From positions 1-34,209 of the forward strand of contig CAJYBK010000005.1 in NCBI GenBank assembly GCA_913064955.1: a stretch of DNA of 34,209 nucleotides, read 5' to 3'. Positions 9,301-17,346 of the stretch are shown piece after piece. The notes under the pieces were generated by a model. The model was not told where the DNA came from. It was given only the letters and a program-made list of their open reading frames with translations, and searched no databases. Source of the stretch: an uncultured Flavobacteriales bacterium (GTDB taxonomy: Bacteria; Bacteroidota; Bacteroidia; Flavobacteriales_D; Parvicellaceae). A program made the translations under genes and the position numbers. The stretch's first letter is position 1, and the number at the start of each line of letters is the position of its first letter.

Positions 9301-12076
9301 TGAGGAAAACGATTCCTGTACGCATGTAAAATTTGGAAACGCTAATGGTTTTAACAATATAAAACCAGGAAAATATGATGTTTTTGCCATGTTAAAAGAC
9401 AGTACTTATGTGCTTTTGAAGGATTATTACATTCACGAAAATGGATATAATTATTTTCGATATGACCCATCCTACGTAAGGGAATATGACCAAAACGTTT
9501 TGACTTATTATGAAAACATAATAATCAGATTGAATAAGCCCGCAGTTAGAGAGTTTAATAACCCTCCGATGGAAATAAAAGGCTTTTCAACAAAAATATT
9601 AGCATCCAAAAAGAATGAAACAATGTTGAGTGGTTATATGCTTAACCATAAAGGAGAGCCAATGGACTACGTTACTCTTTACGCGGAAATTGCAGGATAT
9701 TTTAAAGGAGGAGGAATTACCAACTCAGAAGGTTATTTTGAGATTCGAGATATTCCTTCTGGTAATTATATGCTTAAATTATTCATGCAGAATAATGGGA
9801 ACTATACCATCTACAATGTTAAAGTAGTCAAAGGAAGAAACACTCAAATTATGATTGAACCTCAGATTTTATTTAAGTATGTAAATAGTATTTATTATGA
9901 TCAAGGGGAGATAATAGGAAATTACAATAGTTATGGCTCTGCACCAATGAGCGATTATTCTTCGGTTTCCTCAGCATCCATAGAAGAAGTAATGGTATCA
10001 TCTCAAAAACTGAGTGCATTCAGTATTAAAAGTAAAGAAATAGCCGCAATGCCTACCCGTGGAGCAGTGGACATTGCATCAACCATGCAGGTGCTTCCAG
10101 GGGTGGTGTCTGTTTCAGAGAAAACGAAACAAATTGGTAAAGATGCTATAGAAGCATTAAAGGTGGATGAAAACTCAAACCGAATACGAACCAACTTTAG
10201 AGATTATGGTTATTGGCAGCCTAATTTAGTAACAGGCAAAGATGGGAAGGTTCAGTTTTCTGTTCAATTCCCTGATAATATTACTCAATGGAAAACAATA
10301 GTCCCTGCTATGGATGGCCATAAAAACACAGGAATAGGTTTCGCGCAAACTAAGTCATTCAAACCTTTGAGCGCTAATCTAGGCCTGCCAAATTTCTTGG
10401 TACAGAATGATGTAGCAACCATTAATGGCAAAGTCTTGAACTACACGGAAGAAGCAATTGGTGTAAAAACATACTTTGACGTGAATGGAATCAGAAAATA
10501 TACAGCAGACCACAACCCTACAACATTCTCATTAGACAAGTTCAACCTAACTTATGATAGTGTTCAAGAAATAAAAGTAACTTTTGGACTAGACAAAGGG
10601 GATGGATACATTGATGGAGAGGAAAGAAAACTAAATGTATTGGTTAATGGCGTGAAAAGAACATCCTCACAATTATTAGAATTGAACAACGACACTTCAT
10701 TTGTGATAAAACCCGACACGTCATTAATAGGAAGAACGCTATTCATTACAAATGACCCATTTGATTTAATCAAAAGAGAACTAGATGAATTGAAAGCGTA
10801 CAACTACTTGTGCAATGAGCAGACTGCTTCGAAAGTGAAAGCATTGTTATTGGAAAAGAAATTCTTGACTAACCTAAATGAAGAGTTTAAAGACGAAAAA
10901 TTGATTAGGAAACTCATCAAGGATTTGGAAAAAAACCAAAATGATGATGGTTCTTGGGGGTGGTGGAATAAAAGCGCAGGAGATACTTGGATTACTTCTT
11001 ATATTACTGATGCTATGAATTTGGCTGTGGCCTCAGGATACAGAACTAAATCTCATATGAAGGGAGCTGCATTTTTAAAGTCACGATTAAACCAAATGAA
11101 TATAAGCGACAGGCTAGAGGCAATTAATTCGTTGGCGGCTATTCCGTATCCTATGGACTACAAAGTAGAAATAGATAAATTGTCCAAACTTAACCTAAGT
11201 TTACAAGATCATTTCCAATATTTAAAACTATTGCAAAGCCAAGATAGCGTTGTGAATATTGATACAATCAAAAACTCCTTCGAAGTGGCCAAGAAAGGCA
11301 TCTTTTGGGGAGAGCAATTATTCAATGTAAAAGTGAATACTATGCAAACATCATTGTTAGCGTATCAAGTTTTGAAAAAAGCAGGTGGAAATGAAGACTT
11401 ATTAAAGAAAGTGAGAACCTACTTTTTGAATAATAAGCCCAACACCAAAAACACCATTGAACAAGCTAATATGCTGCAAGAGTTTATGGAAGATATGTTG
11501 GTAGAAAGCAACTTGCAAGCAGCACTAACGCCTGAGATTAAAATCAATAACTCTATTGCTGGAACAAATTACCCAATGGAGTTGAAGTTTAAACCAAATC
11601 AGGAAATCAAGTTTGAAAAAACTGGTGCATCTGTGAACGTGTATACATTTGAACATAAAATAGAGCGCACACCAACCTGTAGTGATTCATTATTTAAAGT
11701 AACCACTAAGTTTATGGAGAAAGGGAAAGAAGTAACTTATTTGACTTCCGGTGAACCTGTAACGATGGAGGTAGAGGTGATAGTAAGAAAATCATCGCAA
11801 TATGTGCTAATGGAAATTCCTATTCCTGCTTCTTGTAGTTACGGTGGTAACTTGCCACAAACGAATGTCTATGAAGAGTATAGAAAAAAATATGACCACA
11901 TGACGGCCATTGCTTGCAGAAACCTGTCCGCTGGCAGACACAAATTTTACATTCAGTTGATTCCAAGGTTTGAAGGAAGTTATTCTGTGCTTCCTGCTTC
12001 TATTGGATTGATGTACTACCCAGATGTGACATATTACGCACCAAGCAAAACGGTAAAGGTGGCAGCTAAAAAGTAA
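6359..12076 (+). CDS. Secreted alpha-2-macroglobulin family protein with carboxypeptidase-regulatory and TonB-plug-like inserts
   Basis: At 1905 residues this is in the size range of bacterial alpha-2-macroglobulins, thought to trap foreign proteases in the envelope. It has a signal peptide ending near LSAQ (about residue 20) with no lipobox. An MG2-like domain lies around 195-290 (GYIAFNQPKYHLDDTVKTKA). A carboxypeptidase-regulatory-like beta domain is at about 1087-1170 (SGYMLNHKGEPMDYVTLYAE), then a stretch resembling the start of a TonB-receptor plug at about 1208-1250 (IAAMPTRGAVDIASTMQVLP). The central A2M domain begins near 1279. The thioester-type motif C1485-N-E-Q1488 is retained, and an alpha-toroid segment (WGWWN, DTWITSYITDAMNLA) follows near 1533. 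The C-terminal domain ends with the usual MYYPDV strand. No pbpC-type gene is adjacent. The A2M assignment is secure; protease trapping is inferred. Confidence 0.9.
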   Translation: MKSILTLIISLFIISSLSAQNITDNKLYGLTYKIYQLDSTQARVLYAQKRVTDTVDLFTNLHSVQYADSIFDKTKLPKGHYLIVKAVGTNVNYETYESEYFQIRTYGYNGEAWIYISDYKGNILKEAVFTIKGERYNYRDDCNCYPVPDLKGNGWAKIAFEDQYTYINIDGYKAPKDIYKNTKNKYKNKVFSTTRILPGYIAFNQPKYHLDDTVKTKAFLVKENGKPWKRKVKFKVYDTQDGNKLAFSKLLSPVTEGAFVYDFPIPDTFDIDRSYKVQYTTKKGKLLKYDHFKVEDYQLGNTTYTASQQKNTYYIGEKPTLILEGKDANGLPLLDGRAEIKVTFNSLKEHYRDTLFVDNDWYKSFYETKVLLDVSGATYVEIPDSIFPLGNCSYKVSVKMNNSENEPKYFNFNFVYDAIAEHYDLHLDGDTIKAEYFYNSVLTKECKGTLQTYYNNTLIEEKEISFPHYEKLNYESTHYVLKDQLGKQIGKLTSPNRINSLVYPIGRRTHDSIQISFHNEISLPISWQIYKGKKKVAGGRGVELNYAVNDESLESYYIIYTYRWQDKDFFLEKGFHIKEKQLNVEVDQPETVFPGSIVPITVAVTNYKNEPMQDVNLTAWSVNMKFGNIPSPNLPYFGLNHHTILRPFNVNYGRFYVQETTPIKDKHIALLDLYDTPYYRFIYNETGVDQEYDSINSDWSEFTPYVYTNGQIEKVFTVYVNDEPIYIDDPNIYQVLSFKKKPGKYDIKVRTRDHIYKIKNVELKKSMKTFVCLNSDSALQNKDVEYIKLDSIPFMMPEEDMLMSKMLVVNLPRNGDIYLEQDSLVIKVPRNLAARYYDQDFGAYQYFGPFKKGKINITDPYTDTTYSFKFEPGYLYSFTKDTSYVSQTIVYPNPLKSFYPNTYTGHWFFQTRSFIVPKVKVPVVDPKIDFKKKVKQEISRKPRMHPLLKTRYHQGNYNQHSCHFTVYNQSGKSVVWTGIFSEENDSCTHVKFGNANGFNNIKPGKYDVFAMLKDSTYVLLKDYYIHENGYNYFRYDPSYVREYDQNVLTYYENIIIRLNKPAVREFNNPPMEIKGFSTKILASKKNETMLSGYMLNHKGEPMDYVTLYAEIAGYFKGGGITNSEGYFEIRDIPSGNYMLKLFMQNNGNYTIYNVKVVKGRNTQIMIEPQILFKYVNSIYYDQGEIIGNYNSYGSAPMSDYSSVSSASIEEVMVSSQKLSAFSIKSKEIAAMPTRGAVDIASTMQVLPGVVSVSEKTKQIGKDAIEALKVDENSNRIRTNFRDYGYWQPNLVTGKDGKVQFSVQFPDNITQWKTIVPAMDGHKNTGIGFAQTKSFKPLSANLGLPNFLVQNDVATINGKVLNYTEEAIGVKTYFDVNGIRKYTADHNPTTFSLDKFNLTYDSVQEIKVTFGLDKGDGYIDGEERKLNVLVNGVKRTSSQLLELNNDTSFVIKPDTSLIGRTLFITNDPFDLIKRELDELKAYNYLCNEQTASKVKALLLEKKFLTNLNEEFKDEKLIRKLIKDLEKNQNDDGSWGWWNKSAGDTWITSYITDAMNLAVASGYRTKSHMKGAAFLKSRLNQMNISDRLEAINSLAAIPYPMDYKVEIDKLSKLNLSLQDHFQYLKLLQSQDSVVNIDTIKNSFEVAKKGIFWGEQLFNVKVNTMQTSLLAYQVLKKAGGNEDLLKKVRTYFLNNKPNTKNTIEQANMLQEFMEDMLVESNLQAALTPEIKINNSIAGTNYPMELKFKPNQEIKFEKTGASVNVYTFEHKIERTPTCSDSLFKVTTKFMEKGKEVTYLTSGEPVTMEVEVIVRKSSQYVLMEIPIPASCSYGGNLPQTNVYEEYRKKYDHMTAIACRNLSAGRHKFYIQLIPRFEGSYSVLPASIGLMYYPDVTYYAPSKTVKVAAKK

Positions 12077-12131
12077 TTCATTAACTTTACCTTGCTTGAA
12101 TTGCCACCTGCATCATCAAACTTGGTACAAC

Positions 12132-12689
12132 ATGAATGAAAATTATCACCCCGAAGAGTGGAAAAAAATTGAGTTTTCTGATAACATTTCCGAACATGAG
12201 CAATACTTAATTTCTACTTACGGTAGGGTGAAAAGCCTTAAAATAAATAAGGTGACAGGTATTTTGTATAAAACATCACCTACCAACAATTATAAAAGAA
12301 TCTCGGTTGTTCAAAAAAGCGGTAAAAGGACTGCTAGATGCGTTCATAAATTGGTAGCGGAGGCATTCGTAGAAAAAACAGATACAGACCAAAAGTTTGT
12401 AATTCATTTGGATTACGACAAATTAAATAACAATGTTTGGAACTTAGCTTGGGCTACGCAAGAGCAGAAAGTAGCTCACAATAATAAAGACCCTAAGCAC
12501 AAAGACCCCAATTACCGAGTTAAAAACTCAAAATTGAGTGAGGGAAAAGTGAGAATGATTAAGAAAAAACTCCTTGATCCAAATAGAAAAACAAGACTAA
12601 AAATGTTAGCCAAACAATTTGGTGTTTCAGAAATGCAATTGCACCGAATTAAGACTGGAGAGAACTGGAGTCATGTGACAATTGATTAA
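12132..12689 (+). CDS. NUMOD4 / HNH-type DNA-binding protein with C-terminal helix-turn-helix
   Basis: A 185-residue protein built like a free-standing homing-endonuclease relative. First comes a NUMOD4 segment (EEWKKI ... EQYLISTYGRVKSL), then an HNH_3-like core (VHKLVAEAF ... FVIHLDYDKLNNNVWNLAWAT). Last is a C-terminal helix-turn-helix resembling the NUMOD1 / resolvase type (MLAKQFGVSEMQLHRIKTGENW). The His and Asn residues expected of HNH_3 (H72, H92, N99-N101, N104) are present, so nuclease activity is possible, though such genes may also act only as DNA-binding proteins. It is not inside an intron or intein. I start it at the ATG at 12132 because the recognisable NUMOD4 domain begins there. 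A TTG at 12096 would add 12 residues and lies only 6 nt after a possible -7 box (12082-12089). Confidence 0.75.
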   Translation: MNENYHPEEWKKIEFSDNISEHEQYLISTYGRVKSLKINKVTGILYKTSPTNNYKRISVVQKSGKRTARCVHKLVAEAFVEKTDTDQKFVIHLDYDKLNNNVWNLAWATQEQKVAHNNKDPKHKDPNYRVKNSKLSEGKVRMIKKKLLDPNRKTRLKMLAKQFGVSEMQLHRIKTGENWSHVTID

Positions 12690-12843
12690 AAATGAAATTT
12701 TATTTCAAAAACAATTCATATAGATTTATTAAGTTTCGATTACCACCTTATATTTTGACTTTCGTCTAAAAACCGAAACATTAAATTAATTTTTTCGTAA
12801 ATTGCACAATAGATTACTAGTTTACGTAAAATAATCAGAACAA

Positions 12844-14934
12844 ATGGCAACTGCAGCACCCGCAAAAAAGAAGACAATTTCTAAAGTTGAAAAACAAGTA
12901 TTAATTGATGCTTTTAGATTGATGTCCACTGCTAAATCTTTGACAGAATTGTACGAAGAGAACAAAGCAATCACAGCAAAATATGTTCATGCTACCTCTA
13001 GAGGGCATGAAGCAATTCAGTTGGCCATGGGAATGCAATTATTACCACAAGATTTTGTGGCGCCATATTACCGTGATGACAGTATTTTATTGGGAATAGG
13101 AATTACACCTTTTGAATTGATGCTACAGGTATTGGCCAAAAGAAGTGATATTTTCTCAGGAGGTAGAACGTATTATTCTCATCCAAGTTTGAATAGAGCG
13201 GATATGCCAAAAATTCCTCATCAGAGTTCTGCTACTGGAATGCAAGCGATACCTACTACAGGTGTAGCAATGGGTGTTCAGTTTAGAGAAAACGAAGGCT
13301 TAGATAAAGAGATTAAAGACAAACCAGTGGTGGTTTGTTCATTAGGTGATGCATCTTGTACAGAAGGAGAAGTTTCTGAGGCTTTTCAAATGGCTTGTTT
13401 GAAGCAGTTACCAATGATTTTCTTGGTTCAAGATAATGAGTGGGATATTTCTGCCAGTGCAGATGAAATAAGAGCACAAGATATTACTCATTTTGCCAAA
13501 GGTTTTAATGGGCTAGAAGTTAGAACTATCAATGGTAGTGACTTTACAGAATGTTATGAAACGGTTCAAGAAGTAATTGAAACGATTAGAAAAGAAAGAA
13601 GACCATTTTTGATTCACGCTAAAGTTCCATTGTTAAATCACCATACATCTGGTGTGAGAATGGAATGGTACAGAGATGATTTAGAGGAGGCAAAATCTAG
13701 AGATCCTTACCCTGTATTAGTAGAGCAATTGCTTAATGCAGGCGTTACACAAAAAGAAATGGACACAATAGTTGCAGACGCCAAAACATTGGTAGAAGCA
13801 GATTATCAAAGAGCATTAAAAGAAGAAGATCCAAGACCAGAGGATTTACTAGATCATATTTTTGCACCTACACCTATCATAGAAGAAGTTGGAGAAAGAG
13901 CGCCAGCAGGCAAGGAAGCAACTGTTATGGTTGATTCTGCATTATTTGCCATCAGAGAGTTGATGACCAAGCATCCTGAATGTTTATTGTATGGACAAGA
14001 TGTAGGAATTAGACTTGGCGGTGTATTTAGAGAAGCGGCTACATTGGCACAAACTTTTGGAACGAATAGAGTTTTCAATACTCCTATTCAAGAGGCATTT
14101 ATCATTGGAAGTACAGTTGGAATGTCGGCAGTTGGTTTGAAACCAATCGTTGAGGTTCAATTTGCAGATTACATTTGGCCTGGCTTGAATCAATTATTTA
14201 CAGAAGTAAGTAGATCTTGTTATTTATCCAATGGTAAATGGCCTGTTAGCATGATATTAAGAGTACCTATTGGAGCATATGGTTCTGGAGGCCCGTATCA
14301 TTCATCTAGTGTAGAATCAGTGGTTACAAACATCAGAGGAGTAAAGGTGGCTTACCCAAGTACCGGAGCAGATTTGAAAGGTTTGATGAAATCGGCTTAT
14401 TATGATCCAAACCCAATTGTGATTTTTGAACACAAAGGTTTGTACTGGAGTAAAATGAAAGGTACAGAAGGTGCTAGAACTATAGAACCAGATGAAGATT
14501 ATGTGATTCCTTTTGGAAAAGCACGTATGGTGCTCGAAGCAGATGCTGCCAAAGTAGAAAGTGGCGACTCTATTGCTATTATTACTTATGGCATGGGCGT
14601 TTATTGGTCATTAGAAGCAGAGAAACAATTCCCTGGTCAAGTAGAAATCATAGATTTGAGAACATTAAACCCAATTGATGAAGAAGCAATGTACACTGCT
14701 GCTAGAAAGCACAACAAAGTAATCATCGTGACGGAAGAGTCTGTTGAAGCAAGTTTCTCACTAGGTTTAATGGCTAGGATACAAAAGACATGTTTCAAAT
14801 CATTGGACGCACCTGTTGAGATTGTTGGCTCTGTAGATACACCTGCTATTCCGCTTAACTCTATCTTAGAACACACGCTATTGCCTAACGCAGAGAAAGT
14901 GGCTAAGAAGATAGGGGAGATTTTAGTGTATTAA
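12844..14934 (+). CDS. Thiamine-diphosphate 2-oxoacid dehydrogenase E1, fused alpha and beta subunits
   Basis: Decarboxylates a 2-oxoacid (branched-chain type is likeliest, pyruvate possible) and passes the acyl group to an E2 lipoyl enzyme. Residues about 20-330 are E1 alpha. The ThDP/Mg site reads GDA at 168-170 instead of GDG, and DNE at 197-199 where most families have NN plus one more residue, but the metal ligands D169 and N198 remain. Residues about 358-696 are E1 beta (LLYGQDVG, FNTPIQEAFIIGSTVGMSAVG, VQFADYIWPGLNQL, PIGAYGSGGPYHSS). Fused E1 proteins of about 650-700 residues are common in Bacteroidota. No E2 or E3 gene is nearby, so the complex is encoded in pieces. Substrate choice cannot be settled from sequence alone. 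Confidence 0.93.
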   Translation: MATAAPAKKKTISKVEKQVLIDAFRLMSTAKSLTELYEENKAITAKYVHATSRGHEAIQLAMGMQLLPQDFVAPYYRDDSILLGIGITPFELMLQVLAKRSDIFSGGRTYYSHPSLNRADMPKIPHQSSATGMQAIPTTGVAMGVQFRENEGLDKEIKDKPVVVCSLGDASCTEGEVSEAFQMACLKQLPMIFLVQDNEWDISASADEIRAQDITHFAKGFNGLEVRTINGSDFTECYETVQEVIETIRKERRPFLIHAKVPLLNHHTSGVRMEWYRDDLEEAKSRDPYPVLVEQLLNAGVTQKEMDTIVADAKTLVEADYQRALKEEDPRPEDLLDHIFAPTPIIEEVGERAPAGKEATVMVDSALFAIRELMTKHPECLLYGQDVGIRLGGVFREAATLAQTFGTNRVFNTPIQEAFIIGSTVGMSAVGLKPIVEVQFADYIWPGLNQLFTEVSRSCYLSNGKWPVSMILRVPIGAYGSGGPYHSSSVESVVTNIRGVKVAYPSTGADLKGLMKSAYYDPNPIVIFEHKGLYWSKMKGTEGARTIEPDEDYVIPFGKARMVLEADAAKVESGDSIAIITYGMGVYWSLEAEKQFPGQVEIIDLRTLNPIDEEAMYTAARKHNKVIIVTEESVEASFSLGLMARIQKTCFKSLDAPVEIVGSVDTPAIPLNSILEHTLLPNAEKVAKKIGEILVY

Positions 14935-14987
14935 TCAAGTTTCATAATTAGAACATTCGCAAATTATAGTATTTACTTATTTATAGT

Positions 14988-14995
14988 TAATTTTA
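14988..14995 (+). promoter_or_regulatory. Possible -7 box for the small lipoprotein
   Basis: TAATTTTA, one mismatch from TAnnTTTG, with a leader of roughly 15-20 nt before the ATG at 15018. Confidence 0.35.
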
Positions 14996-15017
14996 CAAAA
15001 AAATAAATCAAACCAAT

Positions 15018-15434
15018 ATGAAAAACGTATCAATTATTTTAATCTTAGCCGTTTTATTAAGCGGAATTACTTTTTCTTCATGTGGCAAATATGAGGAAGG
15101 ACCAGGGTTTACTCTTTTACCAAAAAAATCAAGACTACAGCAAAAATGGAGACCAATTGAAAGCGTAAGTTCTTCCGGAGTCGTTACTACTATTGACAGT
15201 GATGGTTCGTACATTGAATTTGTTAAAGGTGGTGACTTTAAAGCTTATGACGGAACATTTGATGTTGGTTTCTCAGGAACTTGGGAGTTCAACGATGATA
15301 AAACAGGAGTAAAAACAACATTTGAGGTATTTGGTACTTCAACTACTTCAGAATCGAAAATTGTAAAATTAAAAATTAACAGTTTAGGATTAGAGGATGA
15401 AGATGGAGATAAAACGTATTACGAATATTTCTAA
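15018..15434 (+). CDS. Small lipocalin-like lipoprotein
   Basis: A 138-residue protein with a lipoprotein signal: hydrophobic MKNVSIILILAVLLSGITFS then a lipobox cysteine at residue 22 (F-S-S-C). The mature part (LQQKWRPIESVSSSG, YIEFVKGGDFKAYDG, FSGTWEFNDDKTGVKTTFEV, KIVKLKINSLGLED) has the W-x-I and F-x-x-x-G-x-W-x-F pattern of the short lipocalin-like lipoproteins common in Bacteroidota. These are predicted as a small beta-barrel anchored in the outer membrane. Ligand and role are unknown. It lies alone between the E1 gene and a strong bidirectional terminator. Confidence 0.8.
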   Translation: MKNVSIILILAVLLSGITFSSCGKYEEGPGFTLLPKKSRLQQKWRPIESVSSSGVVTTIDSDGSYIEFVKGGDFKAYDGTFDVGFSGTWEFNDDKTGVKTTFEVFGTSTTSESKIVKLKINSLGLEDEDGDKTYYEYF

Positions 15435-15453
15435 AATATTTGTTTGTTGAATT

Positions 15454-15486
15454 AAAAAGGCTCTAAGTAATCTTAGGGCCTTTTTT
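15454..15486. terminator. Bidirectional Rho-independent terminator
   Basis: AAAAAGGCTCTAAG (15454-15467), loop about TAAT, CTTAGGGCC (15472-15480), then T6. The 14-bp stem contains a single G-T wobble. The leading A tract gives a T tract on the other strand, so it can end both the lipoprotein gene (+) and the NTF2-like/M28 operon (-), which stops at 15512. Confidence 0.88.
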
Positions 15487-15511
15487 GTTTAAGAAGTTGT
15501 TTAATTTAACC

Positions 15512-15964
15512 TTACTTATATCGATTCAATGCTTTCCTCGTCTGCTTATTCAATTTCTTTTTAAAAAAGGTGGTTCCTCCAATCAATTTACCGTTTAGAC
15601 CTAGTGCTTGACCAGCCCAATCACGAAGATTGAAATGATCGATATGCTGAGTAATGAGGCCGTCTTTTAGTAAAAATTTTGCACTAACACTGTTTTGCAC
15701 TTTTTTACCTGTTCTGAGGAAGGTATATTTCGCTTCCCAGTATGCAGACCCTTCGTTCTCACTACATGAAATTTTGCTATAGGTTAATTCTAAATCTTTG
15801 CCCTGTTCGCAAAGCATCTTCCACATTTTTCTTGCGTCATCTCCTATTAGTTGGCCAAATGCTGGGTCCTCAAAAATCACATCCTGATGATAACATGCTT
15901 GCATGGTTTGCCAATCTTTTTTGGCAAATGCCGTGTAGAAGAGTTCAATTACGTTGTTTTCCAT
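15512..15964 (-). CDS. NTF2 / SnoaL-like domain protein
   Basis: A 150-residue protein with the small cone-shaped NTF2/SnoaL fold. The pattern FYTAFAKKDWQTMQACYHQD, then FEDPAFGQL at about residues 31-39, then strands SAYWEAKYTF and SVSAKFLLKDGLITQHIDHF, is typical of the polyketide cyclase-like SnoaL domain used as ligand-binding proteins or small isomerases. No catalytic function can be assigned. The basic C-terminal tail (KKKLNKQTRKALNRYK) is not part of the core fold. The start lies 3 nt after the stop of the M28 peptidase, so the two form an operon. Confidence 0.8.
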   Translation of the reverse strand: MENNVIELFYTAFAKKDWQTMQACYHQDVIFEDPAFGQLIGDDARKMWKMLCEQGKDLELTYSKISCSENEGSAYWEAKYTFLRTGKKVQNSVSAKFLLKDGLITQHIDHFNLRDWAGQALGLNGKLIGGTTFFKKKLNKQTRKALNRYK

Positions 15965-15967
15965 ACT

Positions 15968-17218
15968 TTAGAGTTTTTTTAAGAAATCCATCAACAATTT
16001 TGCTAAATCGTCAAATTCATTCAAGGGCAATGTTTCCGCTTTATCATAAATATCATGATAATAGGAAACCCCGCCCATGGTATAAATAAAGATACTTGGA
16101 ACACCTGCTTCAGAGAAGAAATAGTGGTCACTATTGGCCGCTTTTCCTCTTACCTTTACTTTATTAAGATATCCTTTTTTAACATTGATTTTACTCAATT
16201 TTTTAAATTCCTTTTTATGCACTGCACCATTCACGACAGTGATGCCTTCTTCACCTGTGCCTAAGATATCTAGGTTGATCAAGAAGTCAATATCATTTAA
16301 AGGAAACATAGGGTGTTCGACATAAAACCTGGAACCTAATATTCCTACTTCTTCTGCTGAAAAGGACATAAACACTAAATTACAAGGAGGTTGATGTTCG
16401 GAGTAATACTTAGCAAGATATAGCATCATAGCTGTTCCACTTGCATTATCATTGGCGCCTGGAAAATAAGCGTCATTTCCCATTCTACCCAAGTGATCGT
16501 AATGAGCACTGATGACAATTGTTTTTTTCTTGCACTTCCCTTCTATTTTTCCTACTACATTGTTGGTGGTAAGGTTGTTTAGAAACTTTGTTTCTACGTT
16601 GATTGATATTCTACTATCCTTTTTTAATTCCTTGGAAAATACCGAATCACGCAACTCTATAATTGGATGATTGAATGAGGTTCTGCCCACGGTCCAGGTA
16701 AACTTGCTATTAGTCAAGCATATTACTGGTGCTAATTGCGCTCCTTTATATTTCCAATCTCTATACATCTGATTAGTATCAATGTCCTTGGATTCAGGGT
16801 CGACTAATACAATTACTTTACCTTCTCTTGATTCATTGCCAAATTCAAAATTAAAAAAGTCTTTGTCTGATTGTATAAAGACTGGTGAAAACTCACCCTT
16901 TGCTGAACCAGAATTGGCGTCAAAAATAAAGTCTTTACCAATTTCTAACTTTTTATTATTCAAAGAAACTGATGCAACTCCAGGAAGAGTGTTAACTGAG
17001 ATAGGAAATGGTTGAAAATATTCTTTTTCGACAGGTTTTAAGCCATATTCAACAAACTTTGAACGAACAAATTCAGCGGCTTTTAGATGGCCATCATTTA
17101 CATAACCTCTTCCATCATATTTTTCAGAACATAATTCTTTTGTGATTTCTAAACCAAACTCCTGCTGCGCATGAGGGAATAGACAAAAAAGAAGAAGAAT
17201 AGCACTTAGTTTATACAT
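15968..17218 (-). CDS. Secreted M28 family zinc aminopeptidase
   Basis: A metallopeptidase exported to the periplasm or beyond. I choose the ATG at 17218, giving 416 residues and a clean signal peptide (MYKLSAILLLFCLFPHAQQ). The 21 residues upstream from 17281 have no homologous look, and a TAATTTTA box (17237-17244) lies within them. M28 metal-site segments are present: AHYDHLG (H239 and D241 from this start), GANDNASGTA, FSAEEVGILGS, INLDILG, and YYHD near the C-terminus, which supplies the last His. A PA-like insert precedes the catalytic part (DSNQMYRDWKYKGAQL and neighbours). It is followed 3 nt later by the NTF2-like gene; together they end at the shared terminator at 15454-15486. Confidence 0.92.
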   Translation of the reverse strand: MYKLSAILLLFCLFPHAQQEFGLEITKELCSEKYDGRGYVNDGHLKAAEFVRSKFVEYGLKPVEKEYFQPFPISVNTLPGVASVSLNNKKLEIGKDFIFDANSGSAKGEFSPVFIQSDKDFFNFEFGNESREGKVIVLVDPESKDIDTNQMYRDWKYKGAQLAPVICLTNSKFTWTVGRTSFNHPIIELRDSVFSKELKKDSRISINVETKFLNNLTTNNVVGKIEGKCKKKTIVISAHYDHLGRMGNDAYFPGANDNASGTAMMLYLAKYYSEHQPPCNLVFMSFSAEEVGILGSRFYVEHPMFPLNDIDFLINLDILGTGEEGITVVNGAVHKKEFKKLSKINVKKGYLNKVKVRGKAANSDHYFFSEAGVPSIFIYTMGGVSYYHDIYDKAETLPLNEFDDLAKLLMDFLKKL

Positions 17219-17236
17219 CGCTTTAAAGAATAGTTG

Positions 17237-17244
17237 TAAAATTA
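17237..17244 (-). promoter_or_regulatory. Possible -7 box for the M28 peptidase operon
   Basis: Minus strand reads TAATTTTA, one mismatch from TAnnTTTG, about 18 nt before the ATG at 17218. It supports the shorter start over the ATG-less extension to 17281. Confidence 0.4.
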
Positions 17245-17346
17245 GACTTTTTTGGCAAAATACTTGCCTTAAAGTCACCACAGAAGCCTTTTCTTCTTTT
17301 ATCAGACACTAAACATCACCTAAAAACAGTTACATTTATAATTATA

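Noticed and set aside
12096-12131. TTG start giving a longer NUMOD4/HNH protein
   Set aside because: The first 12 residues look unrelated to NUMOD4 and the domain starts at the ATG at 12132; kept only as an alternative.
15742-16089. Plus-strand reading frame across the NTF2-like and M28 genes
   Set aside because: Lies wholly antisense to two clear genes, with no start context or recognisable domain.
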